Shown here: piece after piece, positions 38,951 to 46,101 of the stretch | Numbering within the stretch: position 1 is the stretch's first letter | Layout of the letters: every line of letters begins with the position of its first letter | Source: Gemmatimonadota bacterium | Lineage (GTDB): Bacteria > Gemmatimonadota > Gemmatimonadetes > Gemmatimonadales > Gemmatimonadaceae | Direction: 5' to 3' | Length of the DNA stretch: 46,101 bases | NCBI GenBank assembly: GCA_016874035.1 | Contig: VGVM01000016.1 | Span: forward strand, 1 to 46,101 | Translations under genes and position numbers: made by a program | The notes under the pieces: generated by a model | Database searches by the model: none | The model's input: only the letters and a program-made list of their open reading frames with translations | What the model was told of the DNA's origin: nothing

Positions 38951-39468
38951 TGGCGACGGCGACGGCGAAGGCGAAGACGACTCGACGCGCGGGCAAGGCG
39001 AAGGCCGCCAAGCCCGCAAAGGCCGCCAAGCCCGAGCGGCTGAAACCGGGCGAACGCAAGACGACGAAGCGTTCGGCGAGTGTCGCGGCGTTCCTCAAGA
39101 AGGCGGCCGGGCCCGACCGACTCGCGGACTGCCAGTGGATCGTGGCCGAGATGCAGCGCGCAGCCGGAGCCCCCGCGGCGATGTGGGGACCCACGATTGT
39201 CGGTTTTGGGAGCTACCTGATCACCTACGCGGATGGTCGGCAGGCACCATGGCCGATCATCGGATTCTCGCCGCGCAAGCCGAAGATGGTGCTGTATCTG
39301 TCGCGGAGCTACCCGGAGTATCCGGCCCTGCTCAAGAGACTGGGCAAGGCGAAGCTTGTTGGCGGCTGCCTCCACGTGGGCGCGCTCGCAGACGTGGACA
39401 CGTCGGTCCTCCGGGAGATGATTTCGCGCACGGTCACCGTGATGCGGAAGAAGTTTCCCGCGGGCTGA
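38950..39468 (+). CDS. DUF1801-like protein with Lys/Ala/Pro-rich N-terminal tail
   Basis: 172 residues, ATG 38950 sharing its A with the previous stop. The first ~45 residues are made of Lys, Ala, Thr and Pro (KAKAAKPAKAAKPERLKPGE), like the tails of bacterial histone-H1-like proteins. The rest matches the DUF1801/YdhG-like fold: FLKKAAGPDRLADCQWIVAE, WGPTIVGFGSYLITYADG, WPIIGFSPRKPKMVLYLS and GGCLHVGALADVDTSVLREM. The short globular family has unknown function, though a ligand-binding role has been suggested by its fold. The basic tail suggests nucleic-acid binding, which is inference. No signal peptide is present, so it is cytoplasmic despite the exported neighbours. Confidence 0.85.
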   Translation: MATATAKAKTTRRAGKAKAAKPAKAAKPERLKPGERKTTKRSASVAAFLKKAAGPDRLADCQWIVAEMQRAAGAPAAMWGPTIVGFGSYLITYADGRQAPWPIIGFSPRKPKMVLYLSRSYPEYPALLKRLGKAKLVGGCLHVGALADVDTSVLREMISRTVTVMRKKFPAG

Positions 39469-39724
39469 GACACGGCCTCGCCCCCGGGGCGATTTCCACG
39501 ACGATGGACGACGCGGCGATGGAACGTGTGCGCCCGGTCACGGAATCTCGGGCACAGGTGCACGCCAGGACGCCCAACGCCGGCCTGAAGCCCCCAGCGC
39601 TTAGCGTGGTCGCGACGGCGACGTCGTACGGGGCATGCGAAGCACCTTTGGACCCCACCTTCGGGTGAGGCCGGCGCGAGCCGACTGGTAGACCGGGGGC
39701 AACGCGCAGCCGACGCGCCGCGGA
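39469..39724. other. Gene-free intergenic region between convergent genes
   Basis: No convincing coding sequence is seen in these 256 bp. TCGCCCC-C-GGGGCGA at about 39478-39492 is a near-perfect inverted repeat directly after the DUF1801-like stop, too tight in the middle for a classical loop. A small hairpin with a TTCG loop (CACC at 39656-39659, GGTG at 39664-39667) lies nearer the SRPBCC gene. Either could help end transcription; neither has a T-run. Confidence 0.5.
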
Positions 39725-40183
39725 TCAGGTCGGTCGGGCGAATCGCTCGCGAATGCGTTTCGCTCGATAATCGAAGATGGCCCGCAACTGGTGGCGGACC
39801 ACCAGGGCGTGCACGAGCCGGCCGAGCGGCCCGAACGGCAGCGCGTACGTCACGTGGTCAACGATCTCGACACCGCCGGGCACCTCGCGAAACTCGTGCC
39901 GGTGGTACCAGCTGCGGTATGGACCGACAACCTGCTCGTCGGCGAACGCGCGGTTCTCCTCGTAGTGCGTGATTGCTGACTCCCACTGCACGGGTACGCC
40001 AAGGATCCGCAACGCGTAGCGTATGCGTGTGCCGGCGCGCACGGTCGCGTCGGACGCCATCAGGATCCGGAATCGCAGCCACGGCGGCGTGATCGCCTCG
40101 AGGTTGTGCGGATCCTTGAAGAACGCGAAGACCGACGCGAGATCCTGCGCCACCACCTGCGTGCGATGCAACGTGTACGTCAT
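39725..40183 (-). CDS. SRPBCC (START/Bet v 1-like) ligand-binding protein, COG4276 type
   Basis: 152 residues on the minus strand. ATG 40183 overlaps the stop of the MerR-family gene by four bases, which fixes the start. The SRPBCC fold is clear: HRTQVVAQDLASVFAFFKDP, LEAITPPWLRFRIL, GTRIRYALRILGVPVQWESA, VVGPYRSWYHRHEFREVPGG and ALPFGPLGRLVHALVVRHQL. This subgroup is often found beside photolyase/cryptochrome genes and CarH/LitR regulators. It probably binds a small hydrophobic ligand in the cytoplasm. Operon linkage to a B12 photoreceptor suggests light-regulated expression. No enzyme activity can be read from sequence. Confidence 0.9.
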   Translation of the reverse strand: MTYTLHRTQVVAQDLASVFAFFKDPHNLEAITPPWLRFRILMASDATVRAGTRIRYALRILGVPVQWESAITHYEENRAFADEQVVGPYRSWYHRHEFREVPGGVEIVDHVTYALPFGPLGRLVHALVVRHQLRAIFDYRAKRIRERFARPT

Positions 40184-41148
40184 ACGCGCGCCGCCAGCAG
40201 GCCAAGGGCGTCGCGCATCTCCCGCAGTGAGCCACACACCCGGACGCGCGTTCGTGACGCGGGGGCCACGGTGGCGGCCGCCGAGCCGCCGATCAGGACG
40301 GGCACATCGTCGGGCAGCGCATCGTGCAGCCGGCCGATCGCGGCGCTCGTCGCGGCGGCATCAGGGGCGTACACCACGCTGAGCGCGACGGCGCGAGCGC
40401 GCGTGCGCGCGACGACCGATGGTACCTCGTCGAGCGGGAGGTCCGCCCCGAGCTGGGTGACCGACCAGCCGGCGAGACGTGCCGATGCGGCCGCCAGCGC
40501 GGCGCCGATCATGTGCCGCTCGCTGGCGGGCGTCGCCATCACGATGGCAGGGCCGTTCGCGGCCGCGGGCGCGGTGTGCGTCGCGTCGGTGACGAGCGCG
40601 CCCACCGCGGCCGTGGCGAAGTGCTCCTGGGCAATGGTGATGGACCCGGCGTGCCAGGCGTCGCCAATCTGCCGCATCAGTGCCGGGACGACGTCATCAA
40701 TGAAGTGCAGGACCCCTTGGGTCGCCAGCGCGCGGCGGAGGTGAAACTCAAACCCGGCGCTGTCGAAGGCGGCGACGCATGCGAGGGCCTCGGCCGCCGC
40801 GTTGTCGGCTTCCGCGGTCAGGCGGGTTCCGCTCGCCATGGCGGCATGACGCGCGGCGCCGTCAGCGACCAGGAGTGCCTCGAGCCGCTCGTGCGGCAAC
40901 TTGGCGACCAAGCTGATATTCCGCCCGTGGCGCGTCGCTTCCGCGAGGAGCATGGCCCGCGCCAGCTGAGCATCGGAGTACACGCGCTGCCGGCCGGCCG
41001 ATCGCATCGGTTCGATCGCCGCGTAACGGCGTTCCCAGACCCGGAGCACATCCGGGCTCACCCCGGCCCGCTCAGCCACCACGGAGATGGGATGGCCGAC
41101 GTCCTGTGCGGCGGCGTGCTTTGGTGTGCGGGGTGGTTGGGCCTTCAT
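40180..41148 (-). CDS. carH: CarH/LitR-type MerR regulator, adenosylcobalamin-dependent photoreceptor
   Basis: 322 residues from ATG 41148; GTG 41169 is possible but lies upstream of the predicted transcription start. A MerR DNA-binding domain comes first ([20 protein letters not shown], then [18 protein letters not shown]). The helical B12-binding domain contains W165-H166, nine residues after the Trp, then E175-H176, the W-x9-EH signature of light-sensing CarH; His166 matches the His that ligates cobalt after photolysis. The Rossmann-like domain has E210-R-H212-M-I-G215, the E-x-H-x-x-G lower-ligand motif. In the family, adenosylcobalamin in the dark makes a DNA-bound tetramer that falls apart in light, switching on target genes. 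Targets here are probably its own operon with the SRPBCC gene and the divergent fasciclin gene. Confidence 0.94.
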   Translation of the reverse strand: MKAQPPRTPKHAAAQDVGHPISVVAERAGVSPDVLRVWERRYAAIEPMRSAGRQRVYSDAQLARAMLLAEATRHGRNISLVAKLPHERLEALLVADGAARHAAMASGTRLTAEADNAAAEALACVAAFDSAGFEFHLRRALATQGVLHFIDDVVPALMRQIGDAWHAGSITIAQEHFATAAVGALVTDATHTAPAAANGPAIVMATPASERHMIGAALAAASARLAGWSVTQLGADLPLDEVPSVVARTRARAVALSVVYAPDAAATSAAIGRLHDALPDDVPVLIGGSAAATVAPASRTRVRVCGSLREMRDALGLLAARV

Positions 41149-41158
41149 ATGTATGAAG
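41143..41158. promoter_or_regulatory. Palindrome at the start of the photoreceptor gene
   Basis: CTTCATA and TATGAAG are perfect 7-bp arms around TG. The site covers the photoreceptor start codon (41148-41146 on the minus strand) and the expected transcription start. It could be an auxiliary operator or an RNA-level structure; its arms differ from those of the larger inverted repeat nearby. Confidence 0.5.
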
Positions 41159-41185
41159 ATTACCAGCACGTTCAGGTCTTGTCAA
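41157..41185 (-). promoter_or_regulatory. Promoter of the photoreceptor-SRPBCC operon
   Basis: On the minus strand a perfect TTGACA (-35, 41185-41180) is followed after 17 bp by TAATCT (-10, 41162-41157), which keeps the three most conserved -10 positions and is preceded by TGG like an extended -10. Initiation six to eight bases on would fall at about 41150, giving a nearly leaderless message for ATG 41148. The -35 box overlaps the left arm of the inverted repeat, fitting autorepression. Confidence 0.7.
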
Positions 41186-41206
41186 CATATTTATTGGACA
41201 AGACCT
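41174..41206. promoter_or_regulatory. Candidate CarH operator, perfect 10-bp inverted repeat
   Basis: AGGTCTTGTC (41174-41183) and GACAAGACCT (41197-41206) are exact reverse complements separated by 13 bp of AT-rich sequence in an otherwise GC-rich region. Both divergent -35 boxes touch or overlap the arms. A related TTGGACAA also recurs at 41195 and 41248. Binding by the adjacent regulator is inferred from position; CarH proteins often use direct repeats overlapping a -35 box, so the true site may be differently organised. Confidence 0.65.
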
Positions 41207-41211
41207 TGACA
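41206..41211 (+). promoter_or_regulatory. -35 box of the fasciclin gene promoter
   Basis: A consensus TTGACA starts at the last base of the right operator arm. The -10 element is not obvious: at 17-bp spacing the sequence is CAGTTT (41229-41234) and an AT-rich TTTTAT begins at 41233. A poor -10 is typical of a promoter that depends on regulation. The message would have a leader of roughly 30-40 nt containing AGGAG (41266-41270). Confidence 0.55.
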
Positions 41212-41277
41212 TTATTGCGACGATACCACAGTTTTTATGGACGACAGTTGGACAACCACACTTCCAGGAGAAACACC

Positions 41278-41781
41278 ATGTTCGGTTCGAAGAAGATTCT
41301 CGGTCTCGCGGTCGGCGTGCTCCTCGCGGGCAATGCGGTGCACGCCTCGGCGCAGAACGCGCCGAAGGACATCGTCACGGTCGCGGTCGAGGCGGGTTCG
41401 TTCAAGACCTTGGCGGCGGCGCTGAAGGCGGCGGGCCTGGTCGAGGCGCTCCAGGGCGCAGGTCCGTTCACGGTGTTCGCGCCGACGGATGCGGCGTTCG
41501 CGAAGCTGCCGGCCGGTACGGTTGACGCCCTGCTCAAGGATCCGGCGAAGCTCGGCGCGATCCTCAAGTACCATGTGGTGTCGGGCAAGGTGATGGCCGC
41601 CGATGTCATGAAGGCCCAGAAGGCCAGCCCCGCCACGCTGAACGGCGCGACGCTGAACGTGCGCGTCGAGAATGGAGCCGTGATGGTGAACGGCGCGAAG
41701 GTGACTGCCGCGGATGTCGCCGCCTCGAACGGCGTGATCCACGTGATTGATACCGTTGTGCTTCCGCCCGCTGGCAAGTAG
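41278..41781 (+). CDS. Secreted fasciclin (FAS1) domain protein
   Basis: 167 residues; ATG 41278 follows AGGAG by seven bases. A signal peptide ([21 protein letters not shown]) precedes a single FAS1 domain: [36 protein letters not shown] (H1 region), [17 protein letters not shown], and the C-terminal block [14 protein letters not shown] (H2 region). FAS1 domains mediate adhesion or bind carotenoids and other ligands outside the cell. The gene is divergent from the CarH-type regulator across a 129-bp region with overlapping -35 boxes, so its transcription is probably induced by light. Two more exported proteins follow at short distance. Confidence 0.95.
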   Translation: MFGSKKILGLAVGVLLAGNAVHASAQNAPKDIVTVAVEAGSFKTLAAALKAAGLVEALQGAGPFTVFAPTDAAFAKLPAGTVDALLKDPAKLGAILKYHVVSGKVMAADVMKAQKASPATLNGATLNVRVENGAVMVNGAKVTAADVAASNGVIHVIDTVVLPPAGK

Positions 41782-41808
41782 CCAGCAGCACTGAGGAGAT
41801 CACAGGCG

Positions 41809-42438
41809 ATGCGCGTAACGACCGCACTCATGCTGGCCGCTGGGTTTCACACAAGCCCCGAGTGGGTCCGGGGTCCGATCCAGCGTGCGCTGCGCTTCGC
41901 CGTGGTCGCGCCGGCCGTCGCGCAGGGGAACTTCCCTGCGGGCGGCCGGTTCCCGGCGGTTTCCGGAAGCAACCTCAACGGCCGGAAGTTCGAGCTTCCC
42001 GGGGATTTTGGCGGCCAGTGGAACATCGTGGTCGTCGCGTTCCGCCGTGAGCAGCAGGCGGACGTCGATGCCTGGATGCCGCAGCTCAAGCGTTTGGCTG
42101 AGCGGGATGAGCGTGTTCGCGTGTACGAGCTTCCGACACTTGGCCGCAACTACCGGCTGATGCGGCGGTTCATTGACGGTGGCATGGCAGGCGGGATTCC
42201 CGACACGGCCGTTCGGGCGATCACGATCACGCTGTACACGGACAAGGGCGCGTTCAAGCGATCGCTCGGTATTGCGACCGAGGACCGCATCCAGCTGTTC
42301 CTCGTCTCACGCGCCGGAGACGTGGCGTGGCATGGCGAAGGGCTTCCGAGCCCGGACCTGGTGGCGGCCCTGACGGAGCGGTTGGAATCGCGGCTCGCCG
42401 CGGGAACGTCGGCCCCGGGCGGCGCGCCGCCGCCCTGA
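41809..42438 (+). CDS. Exported ATP10/thioredoxin-fold-like protein without cysteines
   Basis: 209 residues; GAGGAG precedes ATG 41809. A weak signal region (ALMLAAGFHTS ... VVAPAVAQG) is followed by FPAVSGSNLNGRKFELPGDF, NIVVVAFRREQQADVDAWMP, VRVYELPTLGRNYRLMRRFI and a strand-helix end (IQLFLVSRAGDVAWHGEG). This order of strands and the G-NL-G-lP motif recall the ATP10 / AhpC-TSA-like thioredoxin superfamily. No cysteine is present anywhere, so a thiol redox role is excluded. It starts 27 bp after the fasciclin gene and likely shares its promoter. The family call is tentative; function is unknown. Confidence 0.75.
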   Translation: MRVTTALMLAAGFHTSPEWVRGPIQRALRFAVVAPAVAQGNFPAGGRFPAVSGSNLNGRKFELPGDFGGQWNIVVVAFRREQQADVDAWMPQLKRLAERDERVRVYELPTLGRNYRLMRRFIDGGMAGGIPDTAVRAITITLYTDKGAFKRSLGIATEDRIQLFLVSRAGDVAWHGEGLPSPDLVAALTERLESRLAAGTSAPGGAPPP

Positions 42439-42490
42439 CGACCAGTGCATTTTTCCGGTCGCCATTTCCGCCATTCACAGGAGTGAACGT

Positions 42491-43618
42491 ATGGCTGACC
42501 GGGGAATCACCAGGCGCACATTTGCCACCACCATTGCCGCGGCGGCCGGCGCGTCGTCGCTGCGCCTTCCTTTACCCATAACACAGCGCAGCGCCTGGCC
42601 CGGCTACGCCAACGCCATGGTCCTCGACTTCCTCGCGAGTCCCGGGCCGTTCAACACGCCGATTCCGTTCGACCAGCTGTCGCCCGAGATGGTCCGGAAT
42701 GCGGCGGCCTCCGGTATCACCGGCGTCAACCTGACTATCGGCGGCGACAATCCCGACGCCGTGTTCCGCAACATGGCCAAGTGGGAACGCGAACTTTCCG
42801 CGCACCCCGACGTGTTCGCGAGGATCCGCTCAGTGGCCGACCTCCGCGCGGCCAAGGCGCAGCGGAAGTTCGGGCTCATCTACGGTTTCCAGGACACGGT
42901 CGCGATCGGGAACGACATCACGCGCGTCGCGCTGTACCAGGCCTTCGGCGTCCGCATCATCCAGCTCACCTACAACGTCCGCAACCTCGTGGGCGACGGC
43001 TGCCTGCAGCCGGAGAACGGGGGCCTGACGCCGTTCGGGCGCGAGGTCGTCGCCGAGCTCAATGCGCAGCGGATCATCGTGGACACCGGGCACACCGGCA
43101 TCCGCAGCACCGATGAAGCGATCGAGGCGTCAAAGTCGCCGATCGCCATCAGCCACTCCGGGTGTCGTGCGATCGCGGACCGCCCCCGCAGCAAGCCGGA
43201 CGCGACGATCCGGAAGCTGGCCAACCGTGGCGGCGTGATCGGCATCTATATGATGCCGTTCCTGACCATGGGCCCGGCGCCGACCAGTGAGGACTTGATC
43301 AAGCACATCGAACACGCCGTCAATGTGGCCGGTGAGGACCACGTGGGCATCGGCAGCGATCTCTCGACCACGCCCCACGTGGTGGACGCCGAGTACATGC
43401 GTGTCCACCGCGACTTCGTGCGCGGGCGGCAGCAGCGCGGGATCGCCGCCCCGGGCGAGGATGGCGAAGTGCCGATGTTCGTCACGGACCTCAACTCGCC
43501 GCGCCGGATGGAAATGATCGCGGACAAGCTGGTCGCGCGCGGGCACGCGACCGCTCGGGTCGAGAAGATCATCGGCGGGAACTTCCAGCGGCTGTGCCGG
43601 GACGTCTGGGGCGCGTAA
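42491..43618 (+). CDS. Tat-exported membrane-dipeptidase (M19) homologue with altered metal site
   Basis: 375 residues; AGGAG seven bases before ATG 42491. A Tat signal (GITRRTFATTIAAAAGASS) leads to the M19 barrel. Late ligands are kept: H201 (VDTGHTG), H222 (AISHSGCR) and D290 (HVGIGSDLSTT). The early HxD after the first strand is missing, the sequence reading MVLDFLASPG around D46, and the bridging-Glu region reads YGFQD with Q134. The usual two-zinc centre therefore cannot be built in the ordinary way, so the protein may bind one metal or act on another substrate. Renal-dipeptidase relatives cleave dipeptides and D-amino-acid amides. It sits 52 bp after the ATP10-like gene, possibly under the same light-controlled promoter. 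Confidence 0.88.
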   Translation: MADRGITRRTFATTIAAAAGASSLRLPLPITQRSAWPGYANAMVLDFLASPGPFNTPIPFDQLSPEMVRNAAASGITGVNLTIGGDNPDAVFRNMAKWERELSAHPDVFARIRSVADLRAAKAQRKFGLIYGFQDTVAIGNDITRVALYQAFGVRIIQLTYNVRNLVGDGCLQPENGGLTPFGREVVAELNAQRIIVDTGHTGIRSTDEAIEASKSPIAISHSGCRAIADRPRSKPDATIRKLANRGGVIGIYMMPFLTMGPAPTSEDLIKHIEHAVNVAGEDHVGIGSDLSTTPHVVDAEYMRVHRDFVRGRQQRGIAAPGEDGEVPMFVTDLNSPRRMEMIADKLVARGHATARVEKIIGGNFQRLCRDVWGA

Positions 43619-43638
43619 CCGTGGGCGTCCGCTCGCGC

Positions 43639-43644
43639 TATTTT
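43639..43644 (+). promoter_or_regulatory. Candidate -10 box upstream of the Big2-LVIVD gene
   Basis: TATTTT at 43639 is followed by TCGGGC, the same TATTTTTCG string found upstream of the haem A synthase gene. Initiation would lie about 20 bp before ATG 43672. No -35 box is clear. The dipeptidase gene ends only 21 bp earlier, so readthrough is also possible. Confidence 0.3.
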
Positions 43645-43671
43645 TCGGGCTCATTTCCTCCAACCACGACC

Positions 43672-45720
43672 ATGCATTCGACTCTTCGCGCCCTTGGGCT
43701 TCTCGCCACCACGGCGGTCGGCCTTTCCGCACAAGGTGGGCCACCGGCCGCCGCTCCCGGCGCCGCGCAGCTGCGGCCTTCGCCGGTCGCGCGGATTATC
43801 GTGACGCCGGGCGAAAAAGTCATGAACGCCGGCGACACACTGCGGCTGCGCGCCGAGGCGCGGGACGCATCGGGAGCGATCGTGCCGAACGCGGAGTTCC
43901 GGTTCAACGCCGCGGGTGCGCGCTTCGAGGGCTCGATCGATGCCACCGGGCTGGTGACGTCCGGCTCGACGGGCACGCTGCCCGCGGTCGTCGCCGCGAT
44001 CGTGCCCGGCACCGCACCGGTGATCGAACGGTTCATGATCCAGATGGTCCCGGGTCCGGCAACCCGTGTCGCGATCACGCCGCAGGTCACGAAGCTCGCG
44101 ACCGGCCAGCAGATGCGGCTCACGGGTCGCGCGTACTCCCGTCTCGATGACGTGCGCGCCGACCGGATCGTGTGGACTTCCTCGAACACGGCCGCCGTGC
44201 GCGTGAGCGACGCCGGCATGCTCACGGCCGTGCGCGCGGGTCGCGCGACGATCACGGCGAAGGTCGGCTCGGTGAGCGAGACCATGCCGGTTGAGGTGGT
44301 CGCCGCGTCGGTCGCCTCGCTCTCGCTGACGCCCGATGTCACTACGGCCCAGACGGGCGACGTGATCCGGTTCAAGACCGTGCCGAAGTCGGCCGCCGGC
44401 GCCGAGATCGCGGGACTCAACGCGCAGTGGAGCTTCAGTCCCGGCCAGGGCATGATCGAGCAGGACGGCGCGTTCGTCGGCTACGAGGCCGGTGAGTACA
44501 CCGTCACGGCGTCGGTCGGCGGCCGGACGGCGAGCGCGGTCGTGACCCTCAGCGCGCGCGATGTCCGCCGCCCGCTCCGCGTGATGGGCCGGCTGCCGCG
44601 CACGCGCTTCACCACCGAGGAAGTCTGGATCCACCCGAACGGCAAGAACGCGTACCTGGGCTCCGGGAGCGGCGGTGACGTGTTGTACGCCCTCGACATC
44701 TCGAACCCGGCCGCGCCGTTCGTGACTGATTCGCTCGTGTCCAACACGCGGCGCGTGAACGACGTGATGACGACGCCCGACGGCAAGTACCTCGTGCACA
44801 CGCGGGAGGGCGCGGCGGACCGAAAGAACGGGATCGTCTTCGCCTCGCTCGAGGACCCGGCGCACCCCAAGGTGATCTCGCAGTTCACGCAGGGCGTCGA
44901 AGGTGGCGTGCACTCGACGTTCATCTACAAGGATCCCAAGTACGGCCAGCACGTCTTCCTGACGGCAAACGCCACCGGCGCGCTCCACGTGCTCAACATT
45001 GACGACCCGGCGAACCCGCGCGAAGTCGCAAAGTGGAAGACCGAGGCGCGCCCCGACGCCGGCCGTTCGCTCCACGACATTGACGTGCAGGACGGCCTGC
45101 TCTACGGCAGCTGGTGGAACGACGGGCTCGTGATCCTCGATGTCGGCAACGGCATCAAGGGCGGCTCGCCGTCGAACCCGAAGATCGTCTCGCAGTTCAA
45201 GTACGACCTGAACGCGATGTACAAGAACGTCGAAGCCGAAGGCGGCGCGGGCTTCATCCGCGGCACGCACACGGCGTGGCGGCACAAGAACTACGTGTTC
45301 ATCGCCGACGAGGTGTTCCCGTCATCCGGCGTACAGGGCGCGAAGGACGCGTCCGCGGGACGCGCGTACGGGCGCCTGCAGGTTGTGGACATCTCGAACA
45401 TGGAAAAGCCGCGCTCGGTCGCGTTCTATGAGCCCGAACACGGCGGCGTGCACAACGTCTGGGTGGCAGGTGACTCGCTGTACATCGGCGCCTACAATGC
45501 CGGCTTCCGCGTGTTCGATATCTCCGGTGAACTCCGTGGCGACCTCAGGGCGCAGGGACGGGAGATCGCGTCGCTCAACACCGCCGACATGACCGGGCGC
45601 GTGCAGAACAGCGCGATGACCTGGGGTGTCGTGGTCCGCGACGGCCTCGCGTACGTGAATGACATGTACAACGGGCTCTGGATCGTGAAGATCGAGCCAA
45701 AACAGAGAATCGTCCCGTAG
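43672..45720 (+). CDS. Secreted protein with bacterial Ig-like (Big2) domains and LVIVD-repeat propeller
   Basis: 682 residues from ATG 43672, which opens a signal peptide (MHSTLRALGLLATTAVGLSA); longer starts overlap the dipeptidase gene. Three Ig-like regions follow: VARIIVTPGEKVMNAGDTLR, TRVAITPQVTKLATGQQMRL with the Big2 pattern VWTSSNTAAVRVSDAGMLTA and ATITAKVGS, and SLSLTPDVTTAQTGDVIRFK. The second half (from about 330) is a propeller of LVIVD-type repeats: VLYALDISNPAAPFVTDSLV, GALHVLNIDDPANPREVAKW, DGLVILDVGNGIKGGSPSNP, RLQVVDISNMEKPRSVAFYE and GFRVFDISGELRG. It is likely surface or periplasmic. The mixture of adhesin-like and propeller modules suggests binding rather than catalysis. 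Its stop overlaps the next start by one base. Confidence 0.9.
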   Translation: MHSTLRALGLLATTAVGLSAQGGPPAAAPGAAQLRPSPVARIIVTPGEKVMNAGDTLRLRAEARDASGAIVPNAEFRFNAAGARFEGSIDATGLVTSGSTGTLPAVVAAIVPGTAPVIERFMIQMVPGPATRVAITPQVTKLATGQQMRLTGRAYSRLDDVRADRIVWTSSNTAAVRVSDAGMLTAVRAGRATITAKVGSVSETMPVEVVAASVASLSLTPDVTTAQTGDVIRFKTVPKSAAGAEIAGLNAQWSFSPGQGMIEQDGAFVGYEAGEYTVTASVGGRTASAVVTLSARDVRRPLRVMGRLPRTRFTTEEVWIHPNGKNAYLGSGSGGDVLYALDISNPAAPFVTDSLVSNTRRVNDVMTTPDGKYLVHTREGAADRKNGIVFASLEDPAHPKVISQFTQGVEGGVHSTFIYKDPKYGQHVFLTANATGALHVLNIDDPANPREVAKWKTEARPDAGRSLHDIDVQDGLLYGSWWNDGLVILDVGNGIKGGSPSNPKIVSQFKYDLNAMYKNVEAEGGAGFIRGTHTAWRHKNYVFIADEVFPSSGVQGAKDASAGRAYGRLQVVDISNMEKPRSVAFYEPEHGGVHNVWVAGDSLYIGAYNAGFRVFDISGELRGDLRAQGREIASLNTADMTGRVQNSAMTWGVVVRDGLAYVNDMYNGLWIVKIEPKQRIVP

Positions 45721-46101
45721 TGCGATTGCTGCATGGATTGACGGCAACGCCGGCGCGGTCTGGATTCAACCGGGCCGCGCCGGCGTTGGCGTTGTGTGCC
45801 GGGGTAGTAGCGTTCGGCTTCGCAACTGCCGCGCAAGCACAACCGCAGGCGCCGGCCGCGGCAAGCGCACGAGCGAGCACAAGCGCGCCCGCGCGCACGT
45901 ACCATGTCGTCGTGCTTTCTGAGGCGGTGGACCAGGTCTCGATCATCCGGTTCGGTCCCGACACCACCGTCGTCGAGTCGCAGTTCACGATCGGCATGTC
46001 CATCACGGACCCCGACGGGCCGCACGGCGTCGCGGTCGCGCCGGGCGGCGGCGACATGTACATCACCACCGCGCACGGACTCCCCGGCGGCTCGCTCTGG
46101 C
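45720..46101 (+). CDS. Secreted YVTN/YncE-type beta-propeller protein, 3' end outside window
   Basis: The frame opens at GTG 45720, which shares its G with the TAG of the previous gene, and stays open to the end of the window (127 codons seen). It starts with a signal peptide: basic residues, then APALALCAGVVAFGFATAAQA. A low-complexity Ala/Ser/Pro stretch follows, then TYHVVVLSEAVDQVSIIRFG, FTIGMSITDPDGPHGVAVAP and GGGDMYITTAHG, which are the strand-turn patterns of surface-antigen YVTN repeats. Composition and codon use match the neighbours. It probably forms an operon with the Big2-LVIVD gene, giving two coupled propellers. The remaining blades and any extra domain lie beyond the window. 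Confidence 0.8.
   Translation, partial: MRLLHGLTATPARSGFNRAAPALALCAGVVAFGFATAAQAQPQAPAAASARASTSAPARTYHVVVLSEAVDQVSIIRFGPDTTVVESQFTIGMSITDPDGPHGVAVAPGGGDMYITTAHGLPGGSLW

Noticed and set aside
40324-41277. Upstream extension of the fasciclin frame
   Set aside because: It runs antisense through the photoreceptor gene; AGGAG, the signal peptide and the promoter all fix the start at 41278.

Overview
GC-rich bacterial chromosome segment with dense protein coding and no RNA genes, insertion sequences, phage genes or CRISPR array that I can see. The exported proteome (Sec and Tat signals, a TonB-plug-like protein, a periplasmic cytochrome c, quinoprotein dehydrogenases), together with haem A synthase and methionine sulfoxide reductases, points to an aerobic, diderm chemoheterotroph. 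The mix of CarboxypepD_reg/plug proteins, PQQ dehydrogenases, amidohydrolases and many secreted beta-propellers resembles Gemmatimonadota (Acidobacteriota is the main alternative). This assignment is inference from gene style, not from a marker gene.

Region 1 (1-17.5 kb, all + strand): the 3' end of an M28 peptidase gene, a secreted protein with three CarboxypepD_reg-like modules and a receptor-plug-like end but no barrel, then a long, tightly packed operon. The operon order is: membrane VWA/GATase-like protein, cysteine-free caspase/legumain-like protein, TPR protein with a gluzincin (HExxH) domain, DUF4159 protein, MoxR AAA+ ATPase, DUF58 protein, BatA-like VWA protein, and a giant DUF4175-like protein with a Gly-Gln-Gln tract. 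Four consecutive start/stop overlaps or near-contacts at its 5' end suggest co-translation. It looks like an enlarged MoxR/VWA chaperone system acting on the cell envelope, and is my first candidate for an undescribed system.

Region 2 (17.5-28.6 kb): a strange intergenic hexamer/inverted-repeat block, coupled msrB-msrA, convergent haem A synthase, a soluble PQQ dehydrogenase followed by an amidohydrolase with an overlapping TTG start, an NHL propeller with a near-leaderless promoter, a two-subunit molybdenum hydroxylase (2Fe-2S subunit plus Tat-exported Mo-binding subunit) and a Tat-exported HisC-like aminotransferase.

Region 3 (28.6-39.5 kb): two small unknown genes, a hybrid sensor histidine kinase whose sensor half is split by an in-frame TGA, a strong convergent terminator, a minus-strand set (HupE-like membrane protein, cytochrome c, PQQ dehydrogenase), two tandem paralogous NHL propellers and a DUF1801-like protein with a histone-H1-like tail.

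Region 4 (39.7-46.1 kb): a minus-strand operon of a CarH/LitR-type MerR photoreceptor (all B12 and photochemical residues visible) plus an SRPBCC protein, divergent from a fasciclin-domain gene across a 129-bp region in which consensus -35 boxes on both strands overlap the arms of a perfect 10-bp inverted repeat. An ATP10-like cysteine-free protein, a Tat-exported M19 dipeptidase homologue lacking several metal ligands, a Big2-LVIVD propeller and the start of another propeller gene running off the window follow. A light-controlled fasciclin/envelope regulon is the second candidate system.
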